Shown here: in pieces, positions 35,008-44,151 of the stretch
How positions within the stretch are numbered: position 1 is the stretch's first letter
Layout: every line of letters starts with the position of its first letter
NCBI GenBank assembly: GCA_041905525.1
Contig: JAYRKY010000002.1
Location: 174,894 to 238,893 of the forward strand
Source: SHVO01 sp041905525
GTDB lineage: Bacteria; Pseudomonadota; Alphaproteobacteria; Rhodospirillales; Rhodospirillaceae
DNA length: 64,000 nt
Direction of reading: 5' to 3'
Notes under the pieces: generated by a model
Databases searched by the model: none
What the model saw: the letters and a program-made list of their open reading frames with translations, nothing else
What the model was told of the DNA's origin: nothing
Program-made: the position numbers and the translations under genes

Positions 35008-35844
35008 ATGAAGATGCACAAAGGCCTCGGTCTCCTCGGTCTCGCCACGGTGTTCATGACCTTCAGCGCCGTCGCGGCCACGAAGTACACCGGCGAGGGC
35101 GGCGTCCAACTCGACGTGCCCTATGTCCCCACGCCCCAGGAACTCGTCGACCGCATGCTGAAGCTCGGCGGCGTCGGCCCCGACGATATCCACTACGATC
35201 TCGGCTCCGGCGACGGCCGCATCGTCGTGACCGCGGCGCGCGATATGAAGGTGAAGAAAGGCGTCGGCGTCGATCTCGACCCGGTACGCATTGCGGAGGC
35301 CAACGAGAATGCGAAAAAGGCCGGCGTCACCGACCGCGTGACCTTCAAGCAGGCCGATCTCTTCCAGATGGACTTCAGCGAAGCGTCGGTCATGACCATG
35401 TACCTGCTTCCGGAAGTGAACCTGAAATTGCGCCCGAAGATCCTGGACGAGATGAAGCCGGGCTCGCGCATCGTCACCCACGCCTTCACCATGGGCGATT
35501 GGCAGCCGGACAAACACGAGGTGGTCGATTCCCGGAACATCTATCTCTTCATCGTGCCTGCGAAAGTCGCCGGAACCTGGACCTGGCAGGTCGGCAACGA
35601 GACCTATAAGGCCGAGCTGAAGCAGCAGTACCAAATGGCCTCGGGCACCCTAACCCTCCCGAACGGCAAGCAGGTCCCGATCGAATCCCCGGTTTTGGCC
35701 GGTCCAAACCTCACTTTTGCCGCCACCGTGCCCGGCGCGACGGGTCCACTTCGGTTTAGCGGAAAAGTGAATGGCGCGTCGATCGACGGGTCCATGGACC
35801 TTTCCGGCAAAGCGACGAAGGTCACGGCCAAGAAGACCGCCTAG
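35008..35844 (+). CDS. Class I SAM-dependent methyltransferase with a signal peptide
   Basis: A 278-residue protein. The N terminus MKMHKGLGLLGLATVFMTFS with an AVA|A site looks like a Sec signal peptide. Then comes VPYVPTPQELVDRMLKLGGV and the SAM-binding motif I YDLGSGDGRIVVTAA, the acidic GVGVDLDPVRIAEANENA and FKQADLFQMDF, all intact. The last 100 residues are beta-rich and unlike a methyltransferase. SAM is not expected in the periplasm, so either the segment is a membrane anchor or the role is not standard. ATG 35008 has AAGGAA upstream. A strong terminator follows. Confidence 0.83.
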   Translation: MKMHKGLGLLGLATVFMTFSAVAATKYTGEGGVQLDVPYVPTPQELVDRMLKLGGVGPDDIHYDLGSGDGRIVVTAARDMKVKKGVGVDLDPVRIAEANENAKKAGVTDRVTFKQADLFQMDFSEASVMTMYLLPEVNLKLRPKILDEMKPGSRIVTHAFTMGDWQPDKHEVVDSRNIYLFIVPAKVAGTWTWQVGNETYKAELKQQYQMASGTLTLPNGKQVPIESPVLAGPNLTFAATVPGATGPLRFSGKVNGASIDGSMDLSGKATKVTAKKTA

Positions 35845-35873
35845 ATAGCCTGATTTACGAGAAGTTTCGCGAC

Positions 35874-35904
35874 GGGGAGGGCCATCGCCCTCCCCTTTGT
35901 TTTT
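35874..35904 (+). terminator. Intrinsic terminator after the methyltransferase gene
   Basis: GGGGAGGG (35874-35881), loop CCATCG, CCCTCCCC (35888-35895), then TTTGTTTTT. A perfect 8-bp GC stem and T-tract end the permease-methyltransferase unit. Confidence 0.9.
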
Positions 35905-36372
35905 GCACCGCAGCACGCCGTTCAGATTAGCTACCTGTTTCAAATCTAAAATAGGATGGGCGGGAAATAATGTTACACTCATTCTGGGTTGTACGTTGTG
36001 CCGGCTCCGCGACACGCGGTGAAGGCGGGATATCAAGTTATTCGTGGGTTTGGTCGTGTTCGAGTCCGAGTCGTTTTTCTTGTCGCTTATTGCGATTAAA
36101 CGCGGCGATCGATCGCCCGCTTATGGCGCCACTCCTGTGAAAAGGGCGACGGCGCACTCATAAATCAAGGACGTCGATCGTGGCTGCGTCTCAAAAGAGG
36201 GCGCGCCGTCCGGATCGCGATGCGCAGGATTAGGGATTTGATCCCTCAACGCCGGTTCGGTCGGCGAAGGGGTCAGGGGATACGGTTACTTAACGGAAGC
36301 GGGCCGTCTGGGTTTTAGTCATTCAGACACGCAGACGGCGCGATTGGCTAATCACCATCATTTGGGGGAAAT
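35905..36372. other. 468-base intergenic leader upstream of the TonB receptor
   Basis: No convincing gene or known RNA. Two dyads are visible: AGGGAT-TTG-ATCCCT (36232-36246), and CGTCTG/CAGACG about 36307 to 36336. A ribosome-binding GGGGGA sits just before the receptor ATG. The region probably holds the receptor promoter and a long 5' leader. I see no Fur-type 19-bp palindrome and no B12 riboswitch core. Confidence 0.4.
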
Positions 36373-39246
36373 ATGTTTACTGCGTTTAAGACCACACCTC
36401 GTCGCCGTGTGCTTGTTTCATCGGTGAGCGCGGCAGCGCTTGTCATCTCCGCGGCGGCGCCGGCCTTCGCTCAAGCCCAGCAGGCCCAGGCGCCCGCGGC
36501 GGTCGACGAAATCGTGGTCACCGGAACCCGCGTTGTCCGTGACGGTTATCAGGCGCCGACGCCGCTGACCGTTGTCGGCATCGAAGAACTCCTCCAGGCG
36601 CCGGCGGAAAACCTCGCCGATTTCGTGAACGATCTTCCGTCGGTCGCGAACTCGACGACGCCGCAAGGCTCCAGCACCAGCGCCAGCTCCGGCACGGCGG
36701 GTGTCAACTCGATCAATCTTCGTTCCTTGGGCTCCAACCGCACCCTCGTGCTCGTCGACGGACAGCGCTCGGTGCAGTCGACTCTCGGCGGCATCGTCGA
36801 CGTGAATAACTTCCCGCAGATGCTGGTCGAGCGCGTCGACGTGGTGACCGGCGGCGCGTCGGCGGCCTACGGTTCCGACGCCGTCTCGGGCGTCGTCAAC
36901 TTCATCTTGGATAAAGACTACACCGGCATCAAAGGCTCGGTCGAAGGCGGTCTCACGACCTACGGCGACGGCGGCAGCTGGAAAGTCTCGCTCGCGGCCG
37001 GCACGCCCTTCGCCAATGACCGCGGTCATATCATCGCCAGCGGTGAAATCGCCGATCGTCAGGGCATCAACAAGGTGCCGTCGAACCGCGATTGGAACAA
37101 CCAGGGCTGCTATCAGATCAACAACCCGGCTTACACCACGACCAATGGACTGCCGGAACGCTTGAACGTCTGCGGCGCTGCGCTCAGCCAAGCGACCATC
37201 GGCGGTATCATCACCAACACCGCTCTGGCCGGCACGGCGTTCGGCCCGGGCGGCACGCCGTATCAGTTCAACTACGGCTCCACGCGCCTCGATCCGTGGA
37301 TGATCGGCGGCGATTGGAAGTCCAACCAGTTCAACAACGTTCAGGCGCTCGACCCCGCCGAACACCGGGAAGGCGTGTTCACCCGCGCCAGCTACGACAT
37401 TACCGACAATGTCGAGGTGTTTGGTCAGTTCTCGTGGAACTACACGGACTCGGACGGCGTCACGGGCTATCAGTTCAACCAAGCCAACATCATCATCCGC
37501 TCCGATAACGCGTTCATTCCTGAAGCGGTCCGCACGCAGCTCGTCGCCCGCGGCATTACCCAGTTCAACATGGGCAGCATGAACGGCGACCTACCGCTGC
37601 GCCGCACCGACAATCGCCGCTTCACCACGCGCTATGTGGTCGGCATCAACGGCGATACGGAAGCCATGAACACGACGTGGACGTGGGACGCCTACTACCA
37701 GAAGGGCATTACGCGCACGCACGAAGCCGTGGTCGACATCACGAACAATACCCGTCTTGCGAACGCCACCGATGCCGTTCGCAATGCCGCCGGCGTCATC
37801 GTCTGCCGCATCAACGCCGACACCAATCCGGCGAACGACGATCCGGCCTGCGTGCCGTTCAACCGCATGGGCGTGGGCGTCAACAGCTCGGCGGCGCTGG
37901 GCTATCTCATCGACGATCCGTACCGCAATCAGCGCTTCGCCCAAGACGTTGGGGCGTTCTCCATCTCGGGCGAACCATTCGACTTGTGGGCCGGACCGGT
38001 CTCGTTGGCGTTCGGCGCGGAGCATCGCATCGAAAAGGTCAGCGGCGACGTTGACCCCGCCTATCGCTCCGGCTGGTTCGTCGGCAACTTCCTGCCCAGC
38101 TTCGGCAAATACAACGTGACCGAAGGCTTCATCGAAACGGTGGTGCCGGTCATCGAACGTCAGCTCGACCTCAATGCGGCGGTTCGCTTCACCGACTATT
38201 CGACCTCCGGCTTCGTGACGACCTACAAGGTCGGTTCGACATGGTCGCCGCTAGCGGATATCCGCTTCCGCGGCACCTACTCGCGCGACATTCGTGCGCC
38301 GAACCTGCAGGAACTGTTCGCCGCCGGGACGTCGAATACCAACACGGTCATCGATCCGTTCAACGGCCGCCAGTCGATCCAGTACACCGGCTTCAACACC
38401 GGCAACCTGGCGCTCGAGCCTGAAAAGGCGAACACCCTGGGTCTCGGCGTGGTCCTGTCGCCCACGTTTATCCCCGGCTTCCAGGCATCGGTCGACTACT
38501 TCAACATCCGCATCAAAGGCGCCATTGGCACCGTTGGTGCGCAGCAGATCGTGGACTTCTGCTTCGAAGGCATCCAGCAATACTGCGCGGCGATCACCCG
38601 CGGAACCACCCCGGCCGGCGCGCCGATCATCTCGCGCATCTCGATCTCGCCGTTCAACCTCGCGCTTAAGGAGGCGCGCGGTCTCGACTTCGACGTCAGC
38701 TACCGTTTCGCCCTTGCTGACCTCAACGACGATATGGACGGCAATATCGCCCTGCGTCTCTTGGCGTCGCACTACATCAAGAACTATGAGAACGACGGCA
38801 TCGTTGCGCCGGTGGATACCGCCGGTCAGAACGACGGCACCAACCATGTCCCGAGCTGGATCTACCGGATCTCCGCGACTTACACGGCCGATCCGTTCTC
38901 CTTCACGCTCACGGGGCGCGGCGTCAGCAGCGGCACCATCTTGAACTCGAACATCGAGTGTAAGACGGGCTGCCCGGCCTCGACCGCCAACAACCGCACC
39001 ATCGACAACAACCATCTTGCCGGTGCGTTCTATTTCGATGCCAACCTCGCCTATAGCCTCAGCAGCTATAAGGACAACGGCCTCGACATCGAGACCTTCT
39101 TGAACATCAAGAATCTCACGAACAAGGACCCGGTCATCGTTCCGTATGGACCGGCCGGCAGCGCTTACGGCACGATTTCCACGAACCAGGCGGTCTACGA
39201 CTCGCTTGGACGTGTGTTCCGCGCCGGCATCCGCTTCAAGATGTAA
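36373..39246 (+). CDS. TonB-dependent outer-membrane receptor
   Basis: A 957-residue receptor with an N-terminal signal peptide (RVLVSSVSAAALVISAAAPAFA) and a TonB-box-like DEIVVTGTRVV near residue 43. The plug domain includes LGSNRTLVLVDGQRS and VVTGGASAAYGSDAVSGVVN, and a large beta barrel follows. The barrel ends in the aromatic-containing strand VFRAGIRFKM, as expected for outer-membrane insertion. The plug matches the large receptor group of Caulobacter and sphingomonads that import carbohydrates or other organics as well as iron complexes. The ligand cannot be told. It is followed by a strong terminator, then an exported beta-propeller gene. Confidence 0.95.
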   Translation: MFTAFKTTPRRRVLVSSVSAAALVISAAAPAFAQAQQAQAPAAVDEIVVTGTRVVRDGYQAPTPLTVVGIEELLQAPAENLADFVNDLPSVANSTTPQGSSTSASSGTAGVNSINLRSLGSNRTLVLVDGQRSVQSTLGGIVDVNNFPQMLVERVDVVTGGASAAYGSDAVSGVVNFILDKDYTGIKGSVEGGLTTYGDGGSWKVSLAAGTPFANDRGHIIASGEIADRQGINKVPSNRDWNNQGCYQINNPAYTTTNGLPERLNVCGAALSQATIGGIITNTALAGTAFGPGGTPYQFNYGSTRLDPWMIGGDWKSNQFNNVQALDPAEHREGVFTRASYDITDNVEVFGQFSWNYTDSDGVTGYQFNQANIIIRSDNAFIPEAVRTQLVARGITQFNMGSMNGDLPLRRTDNRRFTTRYVVGINGDTEAMNTTWTWDAYYQKGITRTHEAVVDITNNTRLANATDAVRNAAGVIVCRINADTNPANDDPACVPFNRMGVGVNSSAALGYLIDDPYRNQRFAQDVGAFSISGEPFDLWAGPVSLAFGAEHRIEKVSGDVDPAYRSGWFVGNFLPSFGKYNVTEGFIETVVPVIERQLDLNAAVRFTDYSTSGFVTTYKVGSTWSPLADIRFRGTYSRDIRAPNLQELFAAGTSNTNTVIDPFNGRQSIQYTGFNTGNLALEPEKANTLGLGVVLSPTFIPGFQASVDYFNIRIKGAIGTVGAQQIVDFCFEGIQQYCAAITRGTTPAGAPIISRISISPFNLALKEARGLDFDVSYRFALADLNDDMDGNIALRLLASHYIKNYENDGIVAPVDTAGQNDGTNHVPSWIYRISATYTADPFSFTLTGRGVSSGTILNSNIECKTGCPASTANNRTIDNNHLAGAFYFDANLAYSLSSYKDNGLDIETFLNIKNLTNKDPVIVPYGPAGSAYGTISTNQAVYDSLGRVFRAGIRFKM

Positions 39247-39262
39247 GCGGAGATCTACAAAA

Positions 39263-39288
39263 GGAGGGGCTCACGCCCCTCCTTTTTT
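39263..39288 (+). terminator. Intrinsic terminator after the TonB receptor
   Basis: GGAGGGGC (39263-39270), loop TCAC, GCCCCTCC (39275-39282), then six T. It begins 17 bases after the receptor stop. Confidence 0.93.
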
Positions 39289-39323
39289 CTTTACCGTTCG
39301 GGATTCTGGGGAGGGAACCGATC

Positions 39324-40466
39324 ATGCGCATTATCCGCTCACTACTCGTACTTGCTTTCACCTTCGGTGTGGCGGCGCCCGCTCTGGCGGCCGACGCTGC
39401 GCCGGACTTCAAGGTCGATCCGTTCTGGCCGCAGACGCTGCCGAACAACTGGGCGCTGGGAGAAATCTCCGGCCTTGCCGTCGACGCACAGGACAACGTG
39501 TGGGTCATCCACCGTCCCCGCACGCTGACCGCGCGCGAAACAAAAGCCTCGCGCAACCCGCCCGCCGCGCCGTGCTGCGTCGCCGCGCCGCCGGTGATCG
39601 CGTTCAGCCCGGAAGGCAAAGTGGTTGCGGCGTGGGGCGGGCCGGGACAAGGCTACGATTGGCCGTCGAGCGAACACGGCGTGACGATCGATCCGCAAGG
39701 CAATGTCTGGATCCTCGGCAATGGTGACGGCCCCCTCGGCGCGGATGGCAAGCCAGACCGCTCCAAGGGCGACGGTCACGCGATCAAGTTCACGCGCGAC
39801 GGAAAGTTCCTGTTCCAACTCGGCAAGCCCGGCGCGACCAAAGGCAGCCTCGATAAGAATCAGCTTTCGAAAGCCCCTAAGATCGTCTTCGATGCCAAGG
39901 GCGAAGAGGCCTATATCGCGGACGGTTACGTAAATCACCGCATCATCGTGTATGACGCCAAGACCGGCGCCTTCAAACGGATGTGGGGCGCTTATGGCAA
40001 TCCGCCGACCGATAAGGACGAGCCGGGCATCAATCCGAAGACCAATCTTCCCGACCAGATGGAAACGGTTCACTGCGTCGTGCGCGCCAACGACGGCCTG
40101 GTTTACGCATGCGACCGCCAGAACCAGCGCATCCAGGTTTTCGAAAGCAGCGGCAAGTTCGTGAAGGAGTTCCTTTACAACCAGCCGAACCTCGATCGCC
40201 GGATCCCCGGCCGCGTCGCCGACATGGCGATCTGGCAGGACAAGGCGCAAACCTACCTCGTGATCGCCGACGGAAACTTCGAAACCGTGCGCATGGTCCG
40301 TCGCGACAACGGCGAGGAAGTGCGCACCTTCGGCCGCCAGGGACCATATGCCGGCGAATTTTCGCGCCTGCATGTCATCACCACCGATTCCAAAGGCAAC
40401 GTCTTCACGGGCGAAGCCGGCGGACACCGCGTCCAGAAGTTCGTGCCGAACGCGCCGATTAAATAA
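39324..40466 (+). CDS. Exported NHL-repeat beta-propeller protein
   Basis: A 380-residue protein with a signal peptide (SLLVLAFTFGVAAPALAA) and an NHL-type six-bladed propeller. Repeat strands include ISGLAVDAQDNVWVIHRP, HGVTIDPQGNVWILG, PKIVFDAKGEEAYIADGYVN and LVYACDRQNQRIQVF, with the typical G-x-V-x(4)-G-N-V-W-V pattern. Relatives include peptidyl-alpha-hydroxyglycine lyase-like proteins and sugar-binding propellers. An Ala-Pro-Cys-Cys segment (APCCVAAPP, about residue 73) is unusual. It is separated from the TonB receptor by a terminator but may still act with it in the envelope (inference). Confidence 0.88.
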   Translation: MRIIRSLLVLAFTFGVAAPALAADAAPDFKVDPFWPQTLPNNWALGEISGLAVDAQDNVWVIHRPRTLTARETKASRNPPAAPCCVAAPPVIAFSPEGKVVAAWGGPGQGYDWPSSEHGVTIDPQGNVWILGNGDGPLGADGKPDRSKGDGHAIKFTRDGKFLFQLGKPGATKGSLDKNQLSKAPKIVFDAKGEEAYIADGYVNHRIIVYDAKTGAFKRMWGAYGNPPTDKDEPGINPKTNLPDQMETVHCVVRANDGLVYACDRQNQRIQVFESSGKFVKEFLYNQPNLDRRIPGRVADMAIWQDKAQTYLVIADGNFETVRMVRRDNGEEVRTFGRQGPYAGEFSRLHVITTDSKGNVFTGEAGGHRVQKFVPNAPIK

Positions 40467-40492
40467 AGCGGCGGAGCACGCTAGGATGAAAA

Positions 40493-40519
40493 GGGGGGAG
40501 CGAGGCTCCTCCCTTTTTT
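40493..40519 (+). terminator. Intrinsic terminator after the beta-propeller gene
   Basis: GGGGGGAGC (40493-40501), loop GAG, GCTCCTCCC (40505-40513) with one mismatch, then six T. It lies only 15 bases before the AlkC-type GTG start. Confidence 0.85.
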
Positions 40520-40533
40520 CGTGGAGTTGACGC

Positions 40534-41688
40534 GTGCCAGATTCAAAAGCCCGCACCGAGCCCGCCCCGGCGGCGTTCAAGGATTTCTTCAATAAGAAGC
40601 TGGTGGAGGATATGGCCCACCATCTTCACCGGGCGTGGCCGGACTTCGACAAGAAGGGTTTCGCGGCCGCTGCGCTGGAGGGTTTTGCCGCGCTGGAACT
40701 GAAGCAGCGCTCCCACCAGATCGCCCGCGCGCTCGGTGCGCACCTGCCCAAGGACATTCCAAAGTCGCTCGCAATTCTCACAGCGTCCCTGCGGCCGCTG
40801 ACGCCGAGCGGCGTCCTCGATGAAGACCCAAAGAAGGGAATCGCCGGTTGGGCCATCCTGCCGTTCGGCGAATATGTCGCGGCGCATGGCCTGGGACATG
40901 TGCGCCAGTCTCTGGCGGCACTGCGCGAGCTTACGATCCGTAGCACCTCGGAGTTTGCGATCCGTCCCTTCGTGCTTTCCCATACCGACGAAACGCTGCG
41001 CACGCTACGCACCTGGGTCAAGGACAAGAACGAACATGTCCGGCGTCTGGTGTCGGAAGGCACGCGCCCGCGCCTGCCGTGGGGCATGCAGCTGAAGCCG
41101 TTCGTGAAAGATCCGTCTGCGATCCTTCCGCTGCTGGAAGCGCTTCGCGACGATCCCTCAGAGTATGTGCGCCGCTCCGTCGCCAACAGTTTGAACGACA
41201 TCGCCAAAGACCATCCCGATCTCATCGCCGGCTTGGCGGCGCGCTGGTTGAAGGACGCGCCGCCGCCACGCGCCCGCCTGATCCGCCACGCCTGCCGGAC
41301 CCTGATCAAGGCGGGCCACCGGGCGACTCTGACCGCGCTGGGCTATGCGCCGACGGTGAAGGTGGACGTGGTGGCCTTCACCGTCAGTCCGGCGAAAGTC
41401 ATGTTCGGCGAGGCCGCCACTCTAAAGGTGCGCCTGAAGAGCGCCGCGCGGGTGCCGCAAAAGATCGTGCTCGATTATGCCGTGCATCACCGTAAGAAGA
41501 GCGGCACTACGGCCAAGGTCTTCAAGTGGAAGGCCTTCACGCTCGCGCCCCAGGAAACAATCGAACTGGTGCGCAGACATGCGATCCGCCCCATCACCAC
41601 CCGGGTGTATTACCCGGGGGTGCATAAGGTCGAGATCATGGTGAACGGGAAAGTGCTCGGCGCGAAGAGCTTCACGCTCGAGATGTGA
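40534..41688 (+). CDS. DNA alkylation repair glycosylase, AlkC type, with C-terminal Ig-like domain
   Basis: A 384-residue HEAT-like-repeat DNA glycosylase. The helical repeats (about residues 20-285) include HTDETLRTLRTWVKDKNEHV and RRLVSEGTRPRLPWG, a hallmark of the AlkC branch, then DPSEYVRRSVANSLNDIAK. The last 95 residues (VDVVAFTVSPAKVMFGEAAT..., ending FTLEM) are an all-beta Ig-like domain. AlkC enzymes with such a domain remove N3-methylated bases using the Ig-like arm to clamp DNA (known for Pseudomonas AlkC). The start is a GTG with GGAG eight bases upstream, just after a terminator. Monocistronic. Confidence 0.88.
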   Translation: MPDSKARTEPAPAAFKDFFNKKLVEDMAHHLHRAWPDFDKKGFAAAALEGFAALELKQRSHQIARALGAHLPKDIPKSLAILTASLRPLTPSGVLDEDPKKGIAGWAILPFGEYVAAHGLGHVRQSLAALRELTIRSTSEFAIRPFVLSHTDETLRTLRTWVKDKNEHVRRLVSEGTRPRLPWGMQLKPFVKDPSAILPLLEALRDDPSEYVRRSVANSLNDIAKDHPDLIAGLAARWLKDAPPPRARLIRHACRTLIKAGHRATLTALGYAPTVKVDVVAFTVSPAKVMFGEAATLKVRLKSAARVPQKIVLDYAVHHRKKSGTTAKVFKWKAFTLAPQETIELVRRHAIRPITTRVYYPGVHKVEIMVNGKVLGAKSFTLEM

Positions 41689-41690
41689 CG

Positions 41691-42053
41691 CTACGGGGCG
41701 TCTTCGTCCGGCACGGACAGCTGCATGCGGTCGTCGCCGCTGTTCAGGTTGCGCACCGTGCGCATGTGATCTTCCCAGTTATCGGCAAACTCGGTCAGAG
41801 CCTGAATCAGGATCTCTTCCAGGCTCTTATCCATCTGCGTTGCGAGATTGCGCAAACGCTCATCGAGCTCGAAGGACACCCCAAGGCGTACGCCGCTGCC
41901 TGACGCCTTGACCGATTTCTTCTTGCCGGCGTTTTTCTTAACCGTGCTCTTGGACTGCGCCCTGGTCGCGGGTTTACGTTTTGCGACGGTCTTTTTCTTT
42001 GCCGGCTTGGCGGCGGCTTTCTTCTTTGCGGCTTTCTTCTTGGCCTTGGCCAT
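41691..42053 (-). CDS. Histone H1-like Lys/Ala-rich protein with RHH-like C-terminal domain
   Basis: A 120-residue protein. Residues 1-50 are Lys/Ala-rich (MAKAKKKAAKKKAAAKPA and on), like bacterial H1-type nucleoid proteins. Residues about 52-110 (RLGVSFELDERLRNLATQMD, then EEILIQALTEFADNWEDHMR) look like a ribbon-helix-helix dimerisation domain. The combination suggests a DNA-binding, chromatin-like protein. It converges on alkC, ending two bases after its stop, and is divergent from PBP1A. Low-complexity sequence makes its ancestry hard to judge. Confidence 0.78.
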   Translation of the reverse strand: MAKAKKKAAKKKAAAKPAKKKTVAKRKPATRAQSKSTVKKNAGKKKSVKASGSGVRLGVSFELDERLRNLATQMDKSLEEILIQALTEFADNWEDHMRTVRNLNSGDDRMQLSVPDEDAP

Positions 42054-42156
42054 GCAGCACCTCGAACGTGGGGTTTTGTGATATGATAGCCCTTAATCCG
42101 CCGTATTTAGCCTTCAAAACCGCGCCTGTCAGGGGTTCTTTTTCAAATGCTCTACC

Positions 42157-44097
42157 ATGGCTAAGCGGCGAAAGTCTGAGGACGACGGCGACGCCGGTGA
42201 AGCGCCGGCGAAGAAGAAGTCCGCCAAGGGCGGCAAAGGCGCGGGGTCGCGCCGCGGGCTCGCCCTGGCCGGGCTTCTCCTGTCCAACGCTCTCGCCGCG
42301 GTCATCCTGCTGGGCGCCGTCGGCGCGGGCGTTCTTGGCTTTTTTGCACTCGACCTTCCGGCGGTGGATGAAGCCGTTCTTACCCGGCGTCCCAATATCA
42401 AGGTCGTCGACGCCAATTCCTGGGAGATCGCCAGCTTCGGCGACATTTACGGTCCGGCCATCGATCTTCGCAAACTGCCGCCTCACGTTCCGGGCGCGGT
42501 CATCGCGGTCGAAGACCGGCGCTTCTACGAACACCACGGGGTCGACCCCCGCGGACTGGCCCGCGCCATGTGGGTCAACCTGCAAGCCGGCGAAGTGGCG
42601 CAAGGGGGTTCGACCATCACGCAACAGGTCGCGAAGAACCTGTTCCTCACGCCCGACCGCACCCTGCCGCGCAAAATCAAGGAAGCCTTGCTCGCCTTGA
42701 AGCTGGAGCAGCGCTTCTCCAAGGACGAAATCCTCGCGCTTTATTTGAACCGCGTGTACTTCGGCGCCGGCACCTACGGCATCGAGGCGGCGGCCGAGCG
42801 CTATTTCGGCAAACAGGCGAAGGACCTCACGGTCTATCAGGCGGCCATGCTGGCCGGCCTTCTGAAAGCGCCGTCGCGCTATAACCCCGTCCGCGACCCG
42901 GACCTCGCCAAAACGCGCACCGAGGTCGTGCTGTCGACGATGGTGGATACGGGTGTGCTGACGCCGCAGCAGGGCGAGGCGGCACTGAAGAACGCCAGCC
43001 GCGCGCTAAAAAGCGTCATCAATCCGACCGTGTACGGCCGCTACTTCTCCGACTGGGTCGTGTCGCAGGCCGAGGACTATGTCGGGTCGGTGGACCGCGA
43101 CCTTGTGATCTACACCACCCTCGACGGCCGCCTGCAGACTCAATCCGAGAAGATCCTCGTTAAACATCTCGAGAAGTCGGGCGAAAAGCTGAAGGTCGAG
43201 CAGGGCGCGATCGTGGTGCTCGGCACCGACGGTGCCGTGCGCGCCATGGTTGGCGGCAAGGACTACGGCGAAAGCCAGTTCAACCGCGCGGCCCAGGCCC
43301 TGCGTCAGCCCGGCTCAGCCTTCAAACCGTTCGTTTATGTGGCGGCGGTCGAGGCGGGCTACCGGCCCGAGGACATGGTGACCGACGCGCCGATCAAGAT
43401 CGGCAAGTGGGCGCCGCAGAACTTCACCAAGACCTACGAAGGTCCGGTGACCATGGAACGCGCCCTGTTCAAATCCCTGAACACCGCCGCGGTCCGTCTC
43501 GCCCAGTTCGTCGGCCCGCGCGCCATTGTCGATACCGCCCATCGCCTCGGCATCGCCGAGGACCTCAAGCCCGAACTTTCGCTGGCGCTGGGATCGGGCG
43601 AGGTCACGCTGCTCGAGCTGTCGGGTGCTTACGCGCCGTTCGCCAACGGCGGTTTCGGCGTGACGCCCTACGCCATCACCATGATCACCGACCGCGACGG
43701 CAAGATCCTCTACAAGCGCGACGGCGCCGGATTTGGCCGCGTGATGGAGCCGCCCGTCGTCGCGACGATGAACCGCATGATGAGCCAGGTGCTGACTCAA
43801 GGCACCGGCACGGCGGCGGCTTTTGGATTCCCCGCCGCGGGCAAGACCGGCACAAGCTCGGATTTCCGCGACGCCTGGATGATGGGCTACACCACCGACT
43901 ATGTGACCGGCGTGTGGGTCGGCAACGACGGCGGCGAACACATGAAAGGGGTCACCGGCGGCGGTCTGCCGGCGCTCATCTGGCGCGATGTCATGACCGA
44001 AGCCCACGCCGGCCACGAGCCGCGTCTTCTCCCCGGCATGGAGCCGGAGAACGAGGACTTCATCGGCCGCTTCCTCCAGGTCTTTTCCAAAGATTAG
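42157..44097 (+). CDS. Class A penicillin-binding protein (PBP1 type)
   Basis: A 646-residue bifunctional cell wall synthase. After a basic N-terminal cytoplasmic tail (KKKSAKGGKGAGSRR) comes a membrane helix, then a GT51 domain with catalytic E119 in AVEDRRFYEHHGVD and GGSTITQQVAKNLFL. The transpeptidase has S387/K390 in GSAFKPFVY, the SxN motif SLN and the KTGTS box at K563. At 646 residues it is shorter than E. coli PBP1A, closer to the compact PBP1A forms of alphaproteobacteria. Start chosen at the ATG at 42157. A strong terminator follows. Confidence 0.95.
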   Translation: MAKRRKSEDDGDAGEAPAKKKSAKGGKGAGSRRGLALAGLLLSNALAAVILLGAVGAGVLGFFALDLPAVDEAVLTRRPNIKVVDANSWEIASFGDIYGPAIDLRKLPPHVPGAVIAVEDRRFYEHHGVDPRGLARAMWVNLQAGEVAQGGSTITQQVAKNLFLTPDRTLPRKIKEALLALKLEQRFSKDEILALYLNRVYFGAGTYGIEAAAERYFGKQAKDLTVYQAAMLAGLLKAPSRYNPVRDPDLAKTRTEVVLSTMVDTGVLTPQQGEAALKNASRALKSVINPTVYGRYFSDWVVSQAEDYVGSVDRDLVIYTTLDGRLQTQSEKILVKHLEKSGEKLKVEQGAIVVLGTDGAVRAMVGGKDYGESQFNRAAQALRQPGSAFKPFVYVAAVEAGYRPEDMVTDAPIKIGKWAPQNFTKTYEGPVTMERALFKSLNTAAVRLAQFVGPRAIVDTAHRLGIAEDLKPELSLALGSGEVTLLELSGAYAPFANGGFGVTPYAITMITDRDGKILYKRDGAGFGRVMEPPVVATMNRMMSQVLTQGTGTAAAFGFPAAGKTGTSSDFRDAWMMGYTTDYVTGVWVGNDGGEHMKGVTGGGLPALIWRDVMTEAHAGHEPRLLPGMEPENEDFIGRFLQVFSKD

Positions 44098-44121
44098 CTT
44101 CCCGCTGGGCCATGGGCCCTT

Positions 44122-44151
44122 CGCGACGCGGGCCGCCCGCGTCGCGCTTTT
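44122..44151 (+). terminator. Intrinsic terminator after the PBP gene
   Basis: CGCGACGCGGG (44122-44132), loop CCG, CCCGCGTCGCG (44136-44146), then CTTTT. The 11-bp perfect GC stem is strong; the T-tract is short. Confidence 0.85.

Noticed and set aside
36050..36075. GTTCGAGTCC resembling a tRNA T-arm
   Set aside because: No matching acceptor stem, D-arm or anticodon arm could be laid out upstream, so it is not a tRNA.
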